DNA from: Capniomyces stellatus | Taxonomy: Eukaryota > Kickxellomycota > Harpellomycetes > Harpellales > Legeriomycetaceae | Assembly: GCA_001661515.1 (NCBI GenBank) | Contig: LUVW01000008.1 | Coordinates: 253,232 to 317,231 of the forward strand | Length of the DNA stretch: 64,000 bases | Direction: 5' to 3' | Part shown: one piece after another, positions 1 to 11,543 of the stretch | How the letters are laid out: each line of letters starts with the position of its first letter | Position numbering within the stretch: the stretch's first letter is position 1 | Notes under the pieces: model-generated | The model's input: the letters and a program-made list of their open reading frames with translations, nothing else | Told to the model about the DNA's origin: nothing | Database searches by the model: none | Made by a program: the position numbers and the translations under genes

Positions 1-3000
1 CCCGTTTTTGAAAATACAATGATGTTAAGCCGACTTTTTAAATCTGCAGACTTACAACCAGCATACTGGGTGTTGTGGTATAGTAGACCATTTCAGCGTA
101 TTTAACTTAGAAGCCTCCTTGCCTGATATGTAGACGTCAAATATACAAATCAATCCAACTGTCAAAAATAATAAACGTATTTAAGTCTACATAAAAAAGG
201 CAATTTAAAGTCAATAAAGTCAAAAAAAAGTGCAGTTTAATTTATTACCAAATTCAAAGGTATAAATCCACAATAGAATTCATTTAAAATAAGTTTACAT
301 TTGCATTTAATTTGAATTTGGTATTAATTATCTCTTTTCGTTGAAGAATAATAGTTACTAATTTGGAAGACTAAGCCGTTAACAAGGCAATGACTAGAAT
401 GAGAGAAAAAGGTCAAGCTAATTGCGAACATAAAATACCACCCTATATTAATAATATACCTATAAAGCTACTAAAGTTTTTCTTTAAACGAAATTAATCG
501 CATTAAAATAATTATGGCTGCCTGTAAACCCAACCACATAGTAATTATGAAAAGCAAGCTATTTTCCATGTTTTAATTGCCTATCTAATAAAAAAACTAA
601 GACACCTTATCATCAAAGCTCTTTTTCCTCAAGAAAAGCAAATGTTTTATAGCTCTGAGTTAAAGCTTGACTCACAGTACATTCAAACCTTCGAAGGGAT
701 CTAAACTAGCAAGTCAAAGAAAAAAAACGGCAAAAACACAACATTAAATGGTGATTCTATAAACAACACATCAGCTACATTTGGAAACTGACCAATTCTG
801 TTTGGCTAATTAGATTTGATATAAAAAGTGGGGCAATCAAGATCACTAAAATATGCTGTTAGATTGGTTTTGTATTTTGTACCTCTGTATTTTGTGTTTT
901 TACTATTATTACTTAAACTGTATTTTGTGTTTCTACTATTATTACTGAAACTGTGTTTTGTATTATATTTGCATTTTATTTTATTTGCAATCTATCTTTT
1001 TTATTGATATCAGCGTTTTGTACTTTATTTTGTATTTTTGTATTTTGTACTCTATTTTGTATTTTGTACTCTATTTTGTATTTTGTACTCTATTTTATAT
1101 TTTGTACTTATTTTGTATTTTGCATTTTTTTAATGTTTTTAATTGAGGAATGTGACCAAACATACCAACATCACAGATTTAAACCGATCTCCTCAAGACT
1201 ATATTTGGCCTATGGGGGAAATCCGCGAGTCAAGGTGATTTAATAAATTATAGTCTGTTTTGAGAGAGTAGTGGCAATTCTTTGTTGCCAACTTTGCTAT
1301 AAACACAATTATGAAAAAAAAGCAAAAAAAATAGACGAGGAAATTAAAAAGAGTTACCACTCACTACTCCAGACAAATGATTTAATAGTTTTTTAGACTA
1401 GCCACCACACCAACATCCCAGATTTATACATCGCTTTATAAACACTGACAAAGAATATTTAGGCAATTTTTTTTAACAAGCTGACAGTTGAAAGTGGTGG
1501 TTTTATCTACCAGCACCGTAATTTGTTTTGCAGCTATTGAGCAACACTTCCCAGAAACATGTGCCGATTGCTTTTATTTTACTACATACAAGTTTTTTTT
1601 TTACTGAAATATTACAAACAAGTCTTTGGTCTTTGCTAAGCCTTTTTCAAATAATTCTTTAATTTACGCATTTAAATTTCCAAGTGCTGTACTGCGATAT
1701 TGAAAATCTCGTAAGCTAAAATACAAATAAAAGCTTATAGGTGTTTAATAAAAGCTTTGGCTTATCTTTTATACTCCCATATTACATTAGTCACATGCGT
1801 TCACGTTTTACCTTTTCAACGCATCTTAATTAAAACAAAATGGTGTGTGTACTGGTGGATTTATGAATGGTAAATATATACGCTGCGCTGAACATAGTGC
1901 TATCGAAACAAGTGATGATCCAATTTGACACCAAGTACCAAGTGATGATGTTTAATAACTAGTTATTAATGGCAACTGAAGCCAATATAAAAGGCTAAAT
2001 CTTTTTAGCAAAATTAAATGTTTTTTTGTACCGTTTTAAAGCGGCTTTTCAATAAAAAGAAATGTAACTTGATACTTCAACAAAAAAAAACAAAATTCAA
2101 TTTGATAACAAAAAAGCAATGATGCAATTCAATAAAAGCAAATTAAAAAAAAAATTAATAAACAAGTTAAAAAAAGTTAAAAACCAATGTTGATTCTTTT
2201 ACTTGTCATTTATTGACACTTAAAGCCATCTGAGCTATTAGCTGAATTATGTGATTCTATGGCATGCAATCATGAATAAATTGTCTCGTTTTTTTTCAGA
2301 TGAATTGCTATAGTAAAGTCAAAGTTGTGTTTACACTTTGCATAATTATATATTGTGATTTATTAATGTGAATGATAATAAATGTTACAATTTTTGAAAG
2401 AATGCTGCGCTTTTAAACGCTTTTCCTGCCCTGTTTGGTTAAATTAAAAAGCGGTGTGTAAAATGTATGGAAAGTCGTTTCAGCAGCTAGAGGTAAAATA
2501 CAAAATAGCGATGCAATATGACCAATAACCACCTTTGTCACTGTACAACAAACCTAGTAAATATACCCTACTCGGAACATTAGTACATCTTGTATTTGTT
2601 GTGTATATTTACATTTAAATGTTTGCATTTACTATATTTTTCATTTGCTTGCTTTGTTCTTATTGACAAAGTTGACACGGGCTTTTCAAAGACATTTGTT
2701 GTAAAAACTTTATTTGTTTATATAAAATATTTTTATAACGTTAAATAAGTGCAAAATCACATCACTATATTTCATCAAACTCTATGCAGCCCAAGCAAAG
2801 CCATTCCGACTGGTACGAGTACAGCGCAGGCCAGAAATAAAAGAAGCATTAAGCCTTTACTTCTTGCAAACTAGATACACGTCTATTCACTTGTTTAGCC
2901 AATAAATTTTGGGTTTGTATGTTACAAAAGCCAGATCCCCGGCAGCTTATTCGGGTAAACTACTCTTTGAACAAGCGATTAGACCGAAATACACGTCATA

Positions 3001-5927
3001 CGCTTCAAATACTCATGAAACTCATTTCTATACACTTGATGATTTGTTTTTGGACAGGCTGTGGCACATTCCCCTTACTAAAAGTAAAGACTTTTGCTCG
3101 ATAGTTTGAATAAACGGCAATTTTTAATAGTGCACTTTTTCGATACTAACAGGACCAACGGCGCTATAACAAACAACAAAGAACCAACTGCTTTTAGCAG
3201 AATACTTTTATTTGAAGTCAAATATCACACAACTTTGTGTATCATTGCAGCTAATGGACGTTAACATTCAGCATCTAGTACCAATATCGCCATTTCTGAT
3301 AAAGGGTACTACCAGCTCACTTACAAAGCCACGTGCTCGTCGCATTAAACCAAAATAAACCAAGAAGGAGGCGAACTGTATATTCATACCCATAGCTATA
3401 TAGTACATTTATAGGCTGTTATAAAGATGGTATCAAGAACAGTACCCCAACAAGCATCTTATTTATTACACCATAGGTATATAACAACGTTAGGTTGGTG
3501 TCCTTTTTTCTCATTGAAATTAACTTGTAAATAAATTTAGAGTTTAGGCCAGTGTTCATTAAGGTCTATTTCAGAATCAAGATTTGGAAAATGAAGTTCA
3601 GTAAAAAAACAATTAGAAAATATCTTTTATTCACATAACGTAATTACTCGGCTGCTTTTTTATATTTTAATTGACTATCAACTATTTTCGTTTGAATCGT
3701 TAGCTTTTTTTTTGTATTTTTATAGCCAATGTGGATTAAATAGCTTGATGCGCATTCTCTTAGCCTTTTGTAGAATATCGCTAAAACTAGCAATAATGAT
3801 GGTGATGAATAAGGGGGGCACAGAAATTTTGGCAAATCTACTTCAAGGCCTCTACAACAGTAAAAAAAAACAAGTTTGAGGCTTAATGCGGATTTAAATT
3901 CCTTAGATTGGTCGAAATTATACTTCGTGTGTGATTCAAATAACTTCAATTTAATTATGCCCTGTCACCATCTTGTAACTTTTACAACAAAGATCTATTA
4001 AAGATTTGGAAGGCTTGCATTGTATTTATTTTGTTGACATTGGTGACCATTTTAGGACTATTGTTTTGCACCAACTATTATAGGTGGTTTGAAGATATTT
4101 AATGGTTGGTAGTTAAATGGTAGCAATCTTTCAAAGAGCAATGACAAAGTTAGTAATCATTACTAAATTGTGCGTAGAATAAAAACAAGGCATTTAAATC
4201 ACTTTAGGAAATCCGCTTTGAAATAAAAACAATCAAAATACCATCGCGTTGTGCGCTCCGTTAGGTTTGTAATAAGCCAAAATAAGTTTAATAGTCCAAA
4301 TAAAGAGCGACAAAACAGCGAGTTCAGCTAGTTAATGTGTTTTTTTTATTATTCGTTTGACCAAGTAGATAGCTGTGCGTTTTGAGCAAGATCACTTTTT
4401 CTAACAATTTACCTCCAATCTTTCTTCAACTTAATTAATGCCTGACTCGGTTATTCAAATGTTCTGGATACATTAACCTATATCGCATAAAGTGTAGACT
4501 GTCTTCAATATATATATATATATAAATTCAAACTATACTCTTCAATAAAAAAAAGTGTAAACCTCGAAATGTTGATGACAAATATGTAACATTTATTCAG
4601 GCAAAAGTTAGCCTCTAAAAATATATCAGAATTACATAGCAAATTAATTTATATTACTAACAAGACGGATGATAAAAATAACGTTTAACAAGCTCTAAAA
4701 TGAGGGTTATTTTTCTTGTATTTATAATTGGTATAAAAACCAGCTAGTTTATCGAGCTTGTAATCTGTTTTGTAATTATCCAGCAACATATTTTACAACG
4801 GCGGGTCTTCTTTCCCAAACAGTAACCTTATCTTCAAAATTTTACGCAACATAACAACTAAACCAGTTTTGGAAATAGTTCATAATTGTAGCTGATTTAA
4901 AAACTTGTAGTCCACAACATGTTGGATTAGTAATCTATAACTTAATCAAAAATCGAAGAGCTCTGAAATGACAAACACTTTTTTTATTGGTTATGTCAAA
5001 CAATTTTTATTATTGATTTTTATCAAACATGTTTATCACTGAACAAATATGCCAAACATAGGAAAAGTTGCGCCATGGATCCCCCCAAAACAGTTTTTAT
5101 TGATGCCAATCCACGTAATTCCTCAATGTAGTATTAGCACCACTAAAACGATTGCTTTTGACTGAAACAGCTTACAATTAAGAAATGTCAATCAATTTTC
5201 AATAATAAAAAAGAAATATCAATTAAACCTGACAGTTCCAAGCAAACATGAGTGCTGTGGTGGTTGGGAAAGTGTTCTGTCTCGATATACATACACTTGT
5301 TCTCTAAAGCATACAAGTGTTGTGTATCTTGCATACTGAAGCTATATTGATATGCTACGGTGCTTTTCTGTAAAACCAAGGTGACTGAGCAGCCAGGAGA
5401 GGCTATTATTGGGCAAACAAACCAAAGCATCAAGTGATTGATCGACCGAAAGCATCGTTGTCCTTCCCTACCCAGGATGCTCTGTTTTTAAAGACGACTT
5501 GTTTTGCACTAAAAATGGCTTGATAAAGGAGCTTGATATAGGAGCTTGATACATAAAAACCACCATTCAAAGCCCTAAAAGAATCAACAGAAGAGTAAAC
5601 AAAATCCCTACTATATACTATGCAAGATTTGTCGACTTGGTATTGACTGGTAACTATAACGAAACAGCCTGAACGCAAAATGTGCGTTTCAGAGCTAGCC
5701 ATCGGATATGGCTTGTGTTTATTTATTATCATCATTATTCTTTTTTTAAAATATGTACATGATTAAATAGCAGCATTAACAAAAAAAAGTCGTAATATCT
5801 AATCAATCAAAGCTAAATCCAAACCATAGTCCAAGTTCAGATCAAAGTCAAAGTCAAAATCAAAATCAAGTTGACTGAGTCAGCAAAAAAGCAAGGGTGT
5901 CACCATCATTTTTCAAAACCCAGTCAG
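1..5927. other. AT-rich gene-poor region
   Basis: I see no gene that can be supported here. The stretch is strongly AT-rich, with many A and T homopolymers, a short (TA)n run near 4508-4523 and the tandem repeats listed separately at its left end. The open frames are short, lack recognisable domains, and are often built from the repeats. A run of AAAGTC/AAAATC hexamers sits at about 5836-5867, just beyond the 3' end of the UNC93-like gene. Genes with very short exons could be missed by eye. Confidence 0.55.
887..1125. repeat. Direct 33-bp duplication plus ~19-bp tandem repeats (TATTTTGTACTCTATTTTG)
   Basis: Two adjacent copies of a 33-bp unit beginning GTATTTTGTG start near 887 and 920 and differ at only a few bases. 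From about 1022 to 1122 a second family follows, about 19 bp per unit with core TTTTGTACTCTATTTTG, in three good copies and some degenerate ones. The tract is open on the + strand, but the translated product is only an F/C/I/L/Y repeat, so the open frame is a consequence of the repeat. Confidence 0.8.
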
Positions 5928-7247
5928 CTACACACATTGCTTAACATCAATACTATCGCTCAGCGACTCTGTGTTCTCCTTGATTTTTGTACACAAGATT
6001 ATTGTTGTTGGTATAGTGGCAACCAAAAGCACCCAGGTGATTATGAACTGAGTAAGCCCAGAAACGCCCTTAGCGTCAATCGCCCAAGAAGCTGCAGCAC
6101 CAATAGCCTGTATTCCTTTAACAAAACCAACATATCTTGATAGGATAGTGCTGCTGTTGCTCAATGTGCCGATTAGCCAGTATGTTAGACTTTGGAAGAA
6201 TGCATCGGTGGCACCAAAAAGAGCATATATTATGGATGGTAATATATACGGGTTCCCTGTAGCCTTATAATCGTAAAGCTTGAATTCTGGCAGCTTTTTT
6301 TGTCTTTCAAAACTTTTGTGTTGTATAAATGTCATTACCCAGGCCAAGTTGAGAGTGATGTAAACGACCGATACTGCAACATAGCCTCTTGTTTTTCTTG
6401 AAAGCTTCATATCTAATATAGATGAGATGACCAGTGATCCGATTATTTCTGAAATAAAATAGACAAGATTGTTGAATCCCCTCGAGTTTGCGGTAAAGTT
6501 GGACAGGTTGTAGACGTTGAACTGATATGAGTAGTAGTAGTTTGAAAATATACTCATTGGTATCAGTAAGGCAACATTCTTATTCGTAAACAGTTTTAGA
6601 ACCTCCTTTGCCTCGTTTAAGGTATTATTTTGAGATCCAACTATCACTCGTGAACCGTCGGATCTTGTAACATTATTGGGCGGCGTTAATGCAAAGCAAA
6701 GAAACGACCCAATGATTTCTATTACCACAAATGCTACATACCCCGAGTTGGGAAGCGGGTTATCTCCCAAACCCAAAATTAACGGAATCGAACTTCCAAT
6801 CACCCCACCAAGGCTGAAAATCGTCCAAAAAATAGAAATGTATCGTCCCTTTTCGTGTTCAAGAGGGTAAGACGTCATTATCATTCCTTGGCCAGTCCAT
6901 AGAATTCCCGCGCCCACGCCAAGAACTGCACCAGATATGATGGTGAAAACCGAGTTTTTTGTTGCGTTATAGTAAATATATGATCCCGAATAAAGTGCAT
7001 ACGTCAGCCCGCCAAGGAACAATGGCAAACGCACACCAAACAGGTTAATAAATCCTCCACCAAACAGCCCAAATATGGCGAATGTACAATATAGCGCCGT
7101 ATTTGCGTATGACCCGGTAGTCGAGTCTACTTGCCCACCACCGCCCATTGCATTCAAGGCATTGTACATTCCAGGAATGCAAAAGCAAATAATCCCAATG
7201 AGGATTATTTGGGCTTTAGAACTTGTGAGTGAGTAGCTTATTTTCAT
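5928..7247 (-). CDS. UNC93-like multi-pass membrane transporter (MFS superfamily)
   Basis: A single uninterrupted 439-aa frame with about 11-12 hydrophobic segments over its whole length, matching the size and layout of the fungal UNC-93-like/DUF895 branch of the major facilitator superfamily. Near the N-terminus lies the family's typical 'PGMYNALNAMGGGGQ' stretch (about residues 25-39). A glycine-rich 'GAVLGVGAGILWTGQG' helix at about 105-120 also fits the family. A hydrophilic loop at about 190-215 separates the two halves. The ATG starts just before the first membrane helix, so no extension is needed. Substrates of fungal members are mostly unknown. An ion-channel regulator or small-solute transporter is possible, and the sequence does not decide. 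It has no close neighbour and no intron. Confidence 0.88.
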   Translation of the reverse strand: MKISYSLTSSKAQIILIGIICFCIPGMYNALNAMGGGGQVDSTTGSYANTALYCTFAIFGLFGGGFINLFGVRLPLFLGGLTYALYSGSYIYYNATKNSVFTIISGAVLGVGAGILWTGQGMIMTSYPLEHEKGRYISIFWTIFSLGGVIGSSIPLILGLGDNPLPNSGYVAFVVIEIIGSFLCFALTPPNNVTRSDGSRVIVGSQNNTLNEAKEVLKLFTNKNVALLIPMSIFSNYYYSYQFNVYNLSNFTANSRGFNNLVYFISEIIGSLVISSILDMKLSRKTRGYVAVSVVYITLNLAWVMTFIQHKSFERQKKLPEFKLYDYKATGNPYILPSIIYALFGATDAFFQSLTYWLIGTLSNSSTILSRYVGFVKGIQAIGAAASWAIDAKGVSGLTQFIITWVLLVATIPTTIILCTKIKENTESLSDSIDVKQCV

Positions 7248-8463
7248 GATCGTTTAGCCAGCCTGTTTCTCTTCCTGCACTGTACGGATACTTATTGTTG
7301 TAATTATTAAAAGCGTTCTTATTGCAAGCAAAAGCTCTAAATTTCTGTTTGTCTTATTCTCCAATTGTTGTAAACCCTGATATCAGCGTTCAATCGTACT
7401 TATTTCGTTTTGGCGGATCTTAAACTGGCAAATTGATTGATTCCAGAAAGTTTTACTGTCGTAATTTATATCGTGTGGATAGTGTGTAAGTTTTTTTTAC
7501 TCGTAAAGGTGCGTTGCTAAAAATTAAAAGGTAAAAAGTAGAATAGAAAGTAAAGTGGAATAAAAAGTAAAGTAAAGTATAATAGAAAGTAAAGTAGAAT
7601 AGAAAGTAAAGCAAAGCAAAAAAGGTAAAAGGTCCTTTCCTTAGTTTTTGCTTTTACAACGGCAGAAAATCATGGTTAAAACTGCAACTACTATTGTGAA
7701 GCTTGGATTCTTGCCTTTTTTTATTGAAGTGCCATTGTAACGCTTGAATCAAAAAAAAAAACTTTTTCAATGACTTTCCAATTTTTTTACAAGCTTACTC
7801 GCCACAGCTTTTAAATTTTATATCCATTGAATTTAACCCAGATCCAAATTAAGGCGATTTATTATCATCATTGAAAATCACTAATTATGTGTTAATTTTT
7901 AACTAGAGTTTCTACTAAATAGCCAATAGTACACACCACTGTATAAATAACAGATATCTTAATATGACTGTCCTTTGAGCTGGCTAACACCAATACTCAT
8001 ATCCACACCATTTCTTGAAAGTAATCGAACCATTCAGACGTTTAAAGGGCCTAAATTATAAAGCATCTAGCTTAGTATCATCGTTGTGGTAGCTTTTAAT
8101 TGTGTAGTTGATTTCGACTATAATCACAACACTCATAAAGATATAGGGAACAGTCATTCAACCAAATATTTTACACGAGTTGTATGCCTGTTGTAATATT
8201 AGCAGTTGTTTATTCTGGATTGCAGCCAGATGCAAGTAGCCTATGTTTAACTTGGATTCTAATTTAAATAAATAAAGATGGGGATGCACTATTCCTTTTT
8301 TTAAAAAAAAAATACATCAAGGAATTTTGGACTAAATATACATTAAAAACGCCAAAGCAAACTAGTAAACAAAAACGTACTATACTGTATACAATTCATG
8401 CTAATAAAAAAGAACCATGCTCATAGCTGATTGAGGGATCAAGAAACATTTCTAATTGAGTAG
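7248..8463. other. Intergenic, AT-rich, with purine-rich AAAGTA repeats
   Basis: No coding region is supported. About 7,525-7,620 holds imperfect tandem copies of a GTAAAGTAGAATAGAAA-like unit, purine-rich on the + strand. The rest is AT-rich with A/T homopolymers. The promoter of the UNC93-like gene (minus strand) should lie at the left end, but I see no specific motif. Confidence 0.6.
7527..7618. repeat. Imperfect tandem repeat of AAAGTAAAGTAGAATAG
   Basis: Four to five degenerate units of roughly 17-21 bp, combining AAAGTA with GAATAG or GAATAA. It lies about 280 bp upstream of the UNC93-like start codon, outside any coding region. Confidence 0.7.
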
Positions 8464-8712
8464 TTATTTTGAGGCTGATTGGTGCTTACTACATATTTCA
8501 TCTACACTGCTCATAGCCATCGTGTTGAATTTCGCCTTTTGATCGCCATCGATAACAGTGTCTTCGTCCATAAAACGTTGGCTATTGTTTATGCCGTAAC
8601 AAGGAATGAAGGATGAGCCGCCAACCGAGGCAATGACTGAGACGATTCCGAGGTATAGTAATCGATTAGTGACTTTATTTTTTTGTGTTCCCGTCAAAGG
8701 TTTGAAGAACAT
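8464..8712 (-). CDS. Small one-helix membrane protein, unknown function
   Basis: An 82-aa frame with ATG and stop. I do not recognise the family. Residues 1-17 are basic (PLTGTQKNKVTNR), followed by one hydrophobic segment at about 18-37 (LLYLGIVSVIASVGGSSFIP) and a hydrophilic, mildly acidic tail containing a 'PCYG' turn. That layout, a short basic N-terminus plus one helix and a soluble tail, is typical of small inner-mitochondrial or ER membrane proteins such as assembly factors. This is only an analogy. It stands alone between the UNC93-like gene and eIF2alpha. The composition is less repetitive than nearby spurious frames, which is the main reason for keeping it. A spurious frame or a single exon of a larger gene are the alternatives. 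Confidence 0.45.
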   Translation of the reverse strand: MFFKPLTGTQKNKVTNRLLYLGIVSVIASVGGSSFIPCYGINNSQRFMDEDTVIDGDQKAKFNTMAMSSVDEICSKHQSASK

Positions 8713-9426
8713 TATAAAAGAGACATTAATTCTGAGCAGATTAGATTAGTCAAACTTAAATCCAACGAGGGTTTAAGAATCTATGTGTAGCAATCAATTT
8801 TGACTGTTGAGAGTGAGAGAAGTAGCGTTAATTATATTGAACCTTTTAATTAAATAATAGTAAAAAAGTTAACTGAAAAAAAAAATAAGGCCATAAACTG
8901 AGTCAGTTAGTTTTGCTTAGGATAATTTATGATGACTTTAGATCACACTATTGGATGAGCGTAAAATCCATGAGGAAAGTAATCAAGTAAAAAAAATCTT
9001 TGACTACTATCTCAATAGTTAAAAAAAAAAAACTTTATTTCAATAAAAAAATAATTAAGAAAAACAAACTAGCCTACTTGACGCTAAAGATGATCCAATG
9101 GATAAGGAGTGGGGAGCCAATTTTAACTTGTTTTAAACAAATGAATGAATGCAATGTTGGTTCTGGAGGAAAAATAGAGTTTTGGTCTGAGGAGTAAAAC
9201 AAAAAGAAAGATGCTACCAGAAATGGTTGAGGTGATAACAAGATATATCATTGTTGCAATGGTAAAGGGATATGATGTTAGAAGTTAAAGCAAATGTTAT
9301 TTGGATAAGTTGGGCATAGCAAGATGTACTTTTAAGTGCATGTAGAAGAACTATAGAAAACACGCGGTGTTCAGCTAGCTATGGGTTGTGTGTTTGTGTG
9401 TGTACCTGTATTTTAAAAAAGAAATA

Positions 9427-9453
9427 GGATTAGGGTTAGGGTTAGGATTAGGG
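9427..9453 (+). repeat. Interstitial TTAGGG-type (telomere-like) tract
   Basis: Four consecutive units read GGATTAGGG, TTAGGG, TTAGGA, TTAGGG: perfect vertebrate/fungal-type telomere hexamers with one G-to-A variant. It is far too short to be a telomere and is flanked by ordinary sequence. In several fungi TTAGGG motifs bind Tbf1-like factors and act as promoter or insulator elements near translation genes. Its position about 0.9 kb upstream of eIF2alpha would suit that, but the role is inference. A relic of a repaired break is the alternative. Confidence 0.8.
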
Positions 9454-9834
9454 TAATCAACGATGTTACAAGAAAGTGCTAATGACCTTTATAAGATGGG
9501 TGTATCAACAAATGCTTTTTGAATAGTTTTAACAGCATTGGTGAAAAGCAACTATTAAATAAACAGGTGCAAAACAGCGTTGGGATTTGGAGTGAGTTGG
9601 AGTTTGTGGTAATGGATGTGTAATAAAACAAGGGCTTGAGGTTAAATAGTGTAGAGAGTGATCGATGTGTGTGTAATATACAATAATCAAGTTAGTAATG
9701 GAGCTTTAGGTATAATAAAACTGGCTTTCCAAAGTTGATTCTTGGGGTAGAATAATGAAGATTTTAGGGTTTAAGTTTGAGTTGGTCAAAATAGAAAGCA
9801 AAAAAATAAAAAATAAAAAGAGTATAAACATTTT

Positions 9835-10352
9835 TGTATGTTATTGGTTGGCTGGGAGAAGAAGAAAAAAGAAAGAGTCGGTTGAGAGCTTATTGGAGTT
9901 TAAGGAGCATGAATTAGTAAAGTAAGAAAAGAAATAAAGCGTGCTTTAAGGTCGAAAACGAATTGAAATAAAGGGAAAGAGAAAAAAAGGTTCGAGAGGT
10001 TTTGGGGAAGGCGGTTGATGAAAAAAAAAAAAAAAAAGCAAAAGAAAATAAGGTCATAGATAAAAAAAAGAAAAAAAAAGGTAGCGAAATAAAGGGTCAA
10101 ACAAGAAAACAAAGCAAAAAGAAAAGAAAATTTTGAGATGAAAAAAAAAGTAAGTATGAGAAATAGTAGGTGTAAAATCAAATAACAAGAGAAAAATAAA
10201 GGAAAAAAAACATCAAGTATATTTGATAATCTGAAATCAGGAAAAGTAGGACTTTGATTTTGAAAAAAGAAAATTGGTGACAGATCTTTGCTTTCTTGTA
10301 ATTAAACAAACAAGAGAAAAGAAAAGAAAGAGAAAGAGTAAGAGAAAGAAAA
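9835..10352 (+). promoter_or_regulatory. Purine-rich leader/promoter of eIF2alpha
   Basis: Across about 500 bp before the ATG at 10353 the + strand is almost entirely A and G, with repeated AAAGAAA, GAGAAAG and AAAAAAG words and very few C or T. The last 40 bases are nearly pure purine. The same bias, always on the coding strand, precedes INO80 and MOT1, so it probably belongs to the promoter and 5' UTR. No TATA element or upstream ATG with a long frame stands out. Confidence 0.5.
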
Positions 10353-11543
10353 ATGGAGCACAAAGATTGTAGATTCTACGAGGAGCAATTCCCAGAGCCA
10401 GAGGAATTTGTAGTGGTTAAAGTAAGGCAGATTGCAGATATGGGGGCTTATGTGCAATTGGAGGAATACGGAAATATCGAAGGGATGGTGTTGTTGTCCG
10501 AGTTGTCACGTAGAAGAATTAGATCTGTCCAAAAGTTGATTAGGGTTGGAAAGCGTGAGGTGGTTGTGGTTTTGAGAGTTGACAAGGATAAGGGCTATAT
10601 TGATTTGTCTAAAAGACGAGTTACACCAGAAGATGCAGCAAAATGCGAAGAGAAGTACCAAAAATCCAAGGCAGTAAGTATAAAGAGGCATAAGATGAAG
10701 TATATTGGTAGCAATTATGGGGGATAATGGTGTTGAAAATACAAGCTTTTTTTATTTTTGCTGTAGATGGTAGATGAAGTAAAGTTTTGGATTGTAAAAA
10801 TGTAATTGGTAATAGGTTCATAGTATTATGAAGAATGTTTCAAAAAATCTGGAGTTGGATGTGGAGGACTTGTACAAGACTTTTGGATGGCCATTGTACA
10901 AGAAGTATGGACATGCTTATGATGCGTTTAAATTATCAATCACGTAAGTTGAAATCAGTACTATAAAGAGTGATAAGTAAATAAATAGATGGATTGATAG
11001 ATAGATGGAAGAAAGAATAGTGAGAGTAGGGCGAATGAATACTGATGGAAATAAATGGAAAATAATGTGAGTAGAGATAGCAAGACGGTGTTTGATGAGT
11101 TCAATTTACCAGCAAATGTGTTGGAGGAGTTGTTGTCGATTATTCAGCGTAGATTGACGCCGCAGCCAGTAAAGATAAGAGCAGATGTTGAGGTGAGTTG
11201 TTATGGATATAACGGAGTTGATGCGATCAAGAAGGCGTTGAAGGCGGGAGAGGCGTGTTCAACTGAGCAAGTGCCAATAAAGGCACGGTTGATAGCACCA
11301 CCAATGTACGTGATAACGACGAACTCGTTGGACAAGAACTTGGGAACAGTGGTGATGGAGCAGGCGATTGCAGCTATTGAGGAGACAATTAAGAAGGAGG
11401 ACGGAGGAGAGTTTGTAGTGAAGATGAGGCCAAAGGCAGTTAGCGAGCATGAGGAGAAGGAGCTTGCAGATCTTCTTGCTAGATCAGAGCGGGAGAATGC
11501 AGAGATTTCAGGAGATGGATACGAGTCTGCAGGGGATGATTAA
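10353..11543 (+). CDS. SUI2: Translation initiation factor eIF2 subunit alpha
   Basis: Three exons, 10353-10673, 10816-10943 and 11075-11543, give a 305-aa protein, the usual eIF2alpha length. The alpha subunit of eIF2 helps deliver initiator Met-tRNA to the 40S ribosome and is the target of stress kinases. The N-terminal S1 (OB) domain covers about residues 17-88 and includes '[12 protein letters not shown]'. Ser52 (Ser51 in processed numbering) is the regulatory phosphorylation site and is intact. The helical domain contains '[20 protein letters not shown]', and the C-terminal domain starts near '[13 protein letters not shown]'. Both introns have GTAAGT donors, and frame and family similarity run through the joins (…KSKA|VHS… and …SIT|DSK…). 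The acidic C-terminus (SAGDD) is typical. It is convergent with MOT1 and preceded by a purine-rich leader. Confidence 0.96.

Larger units (their letters stand above)
8713..10352. other. Intergenic region upstream of eIF2alpha
   Basis: No supported gene. It holds the TTAGGG tract at 9427-9453 and, from about 9,835, a strongly purine-rich stretch (A/G runs on the + strand) leading into the eIF2alpha start codon. Minus-strand frames across 9,900-10,360 are F/L/S-rich artefacts of that purine bias. Confidence 0.6.

Noticed and set aside
953..1243. Open frame of 96 codons rich in Phe, Cys, Ile, Leu, Tyr
   Set aside because: It is simply the translation of the TTTTGTACTCTA tandem repeats; no domain, and the frame changes character where the repeat ends.
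2909..3109. Two overlapping 61-66 codon frames on the + strand
   Set aside because: Both read equally well over the same bases, the longer lacks an ATG at its start, and neither contains a known motif or supported splice partner.
3644..3949. 101-codon minus-strand frame
   Set aside because: No recognisable motif, in AT-rich DNA, and no supporting context; could be an exon but nothing shows it.
5188..5735. Two consecutive minus-strand frames (81 and 101 codons) overlapping by ATGA
   Set aside because: The arrangement resembles a frameshifted gene, but neither half has a recognisable domain and no homology can be seen by eye, so I do not call a pseudogene.
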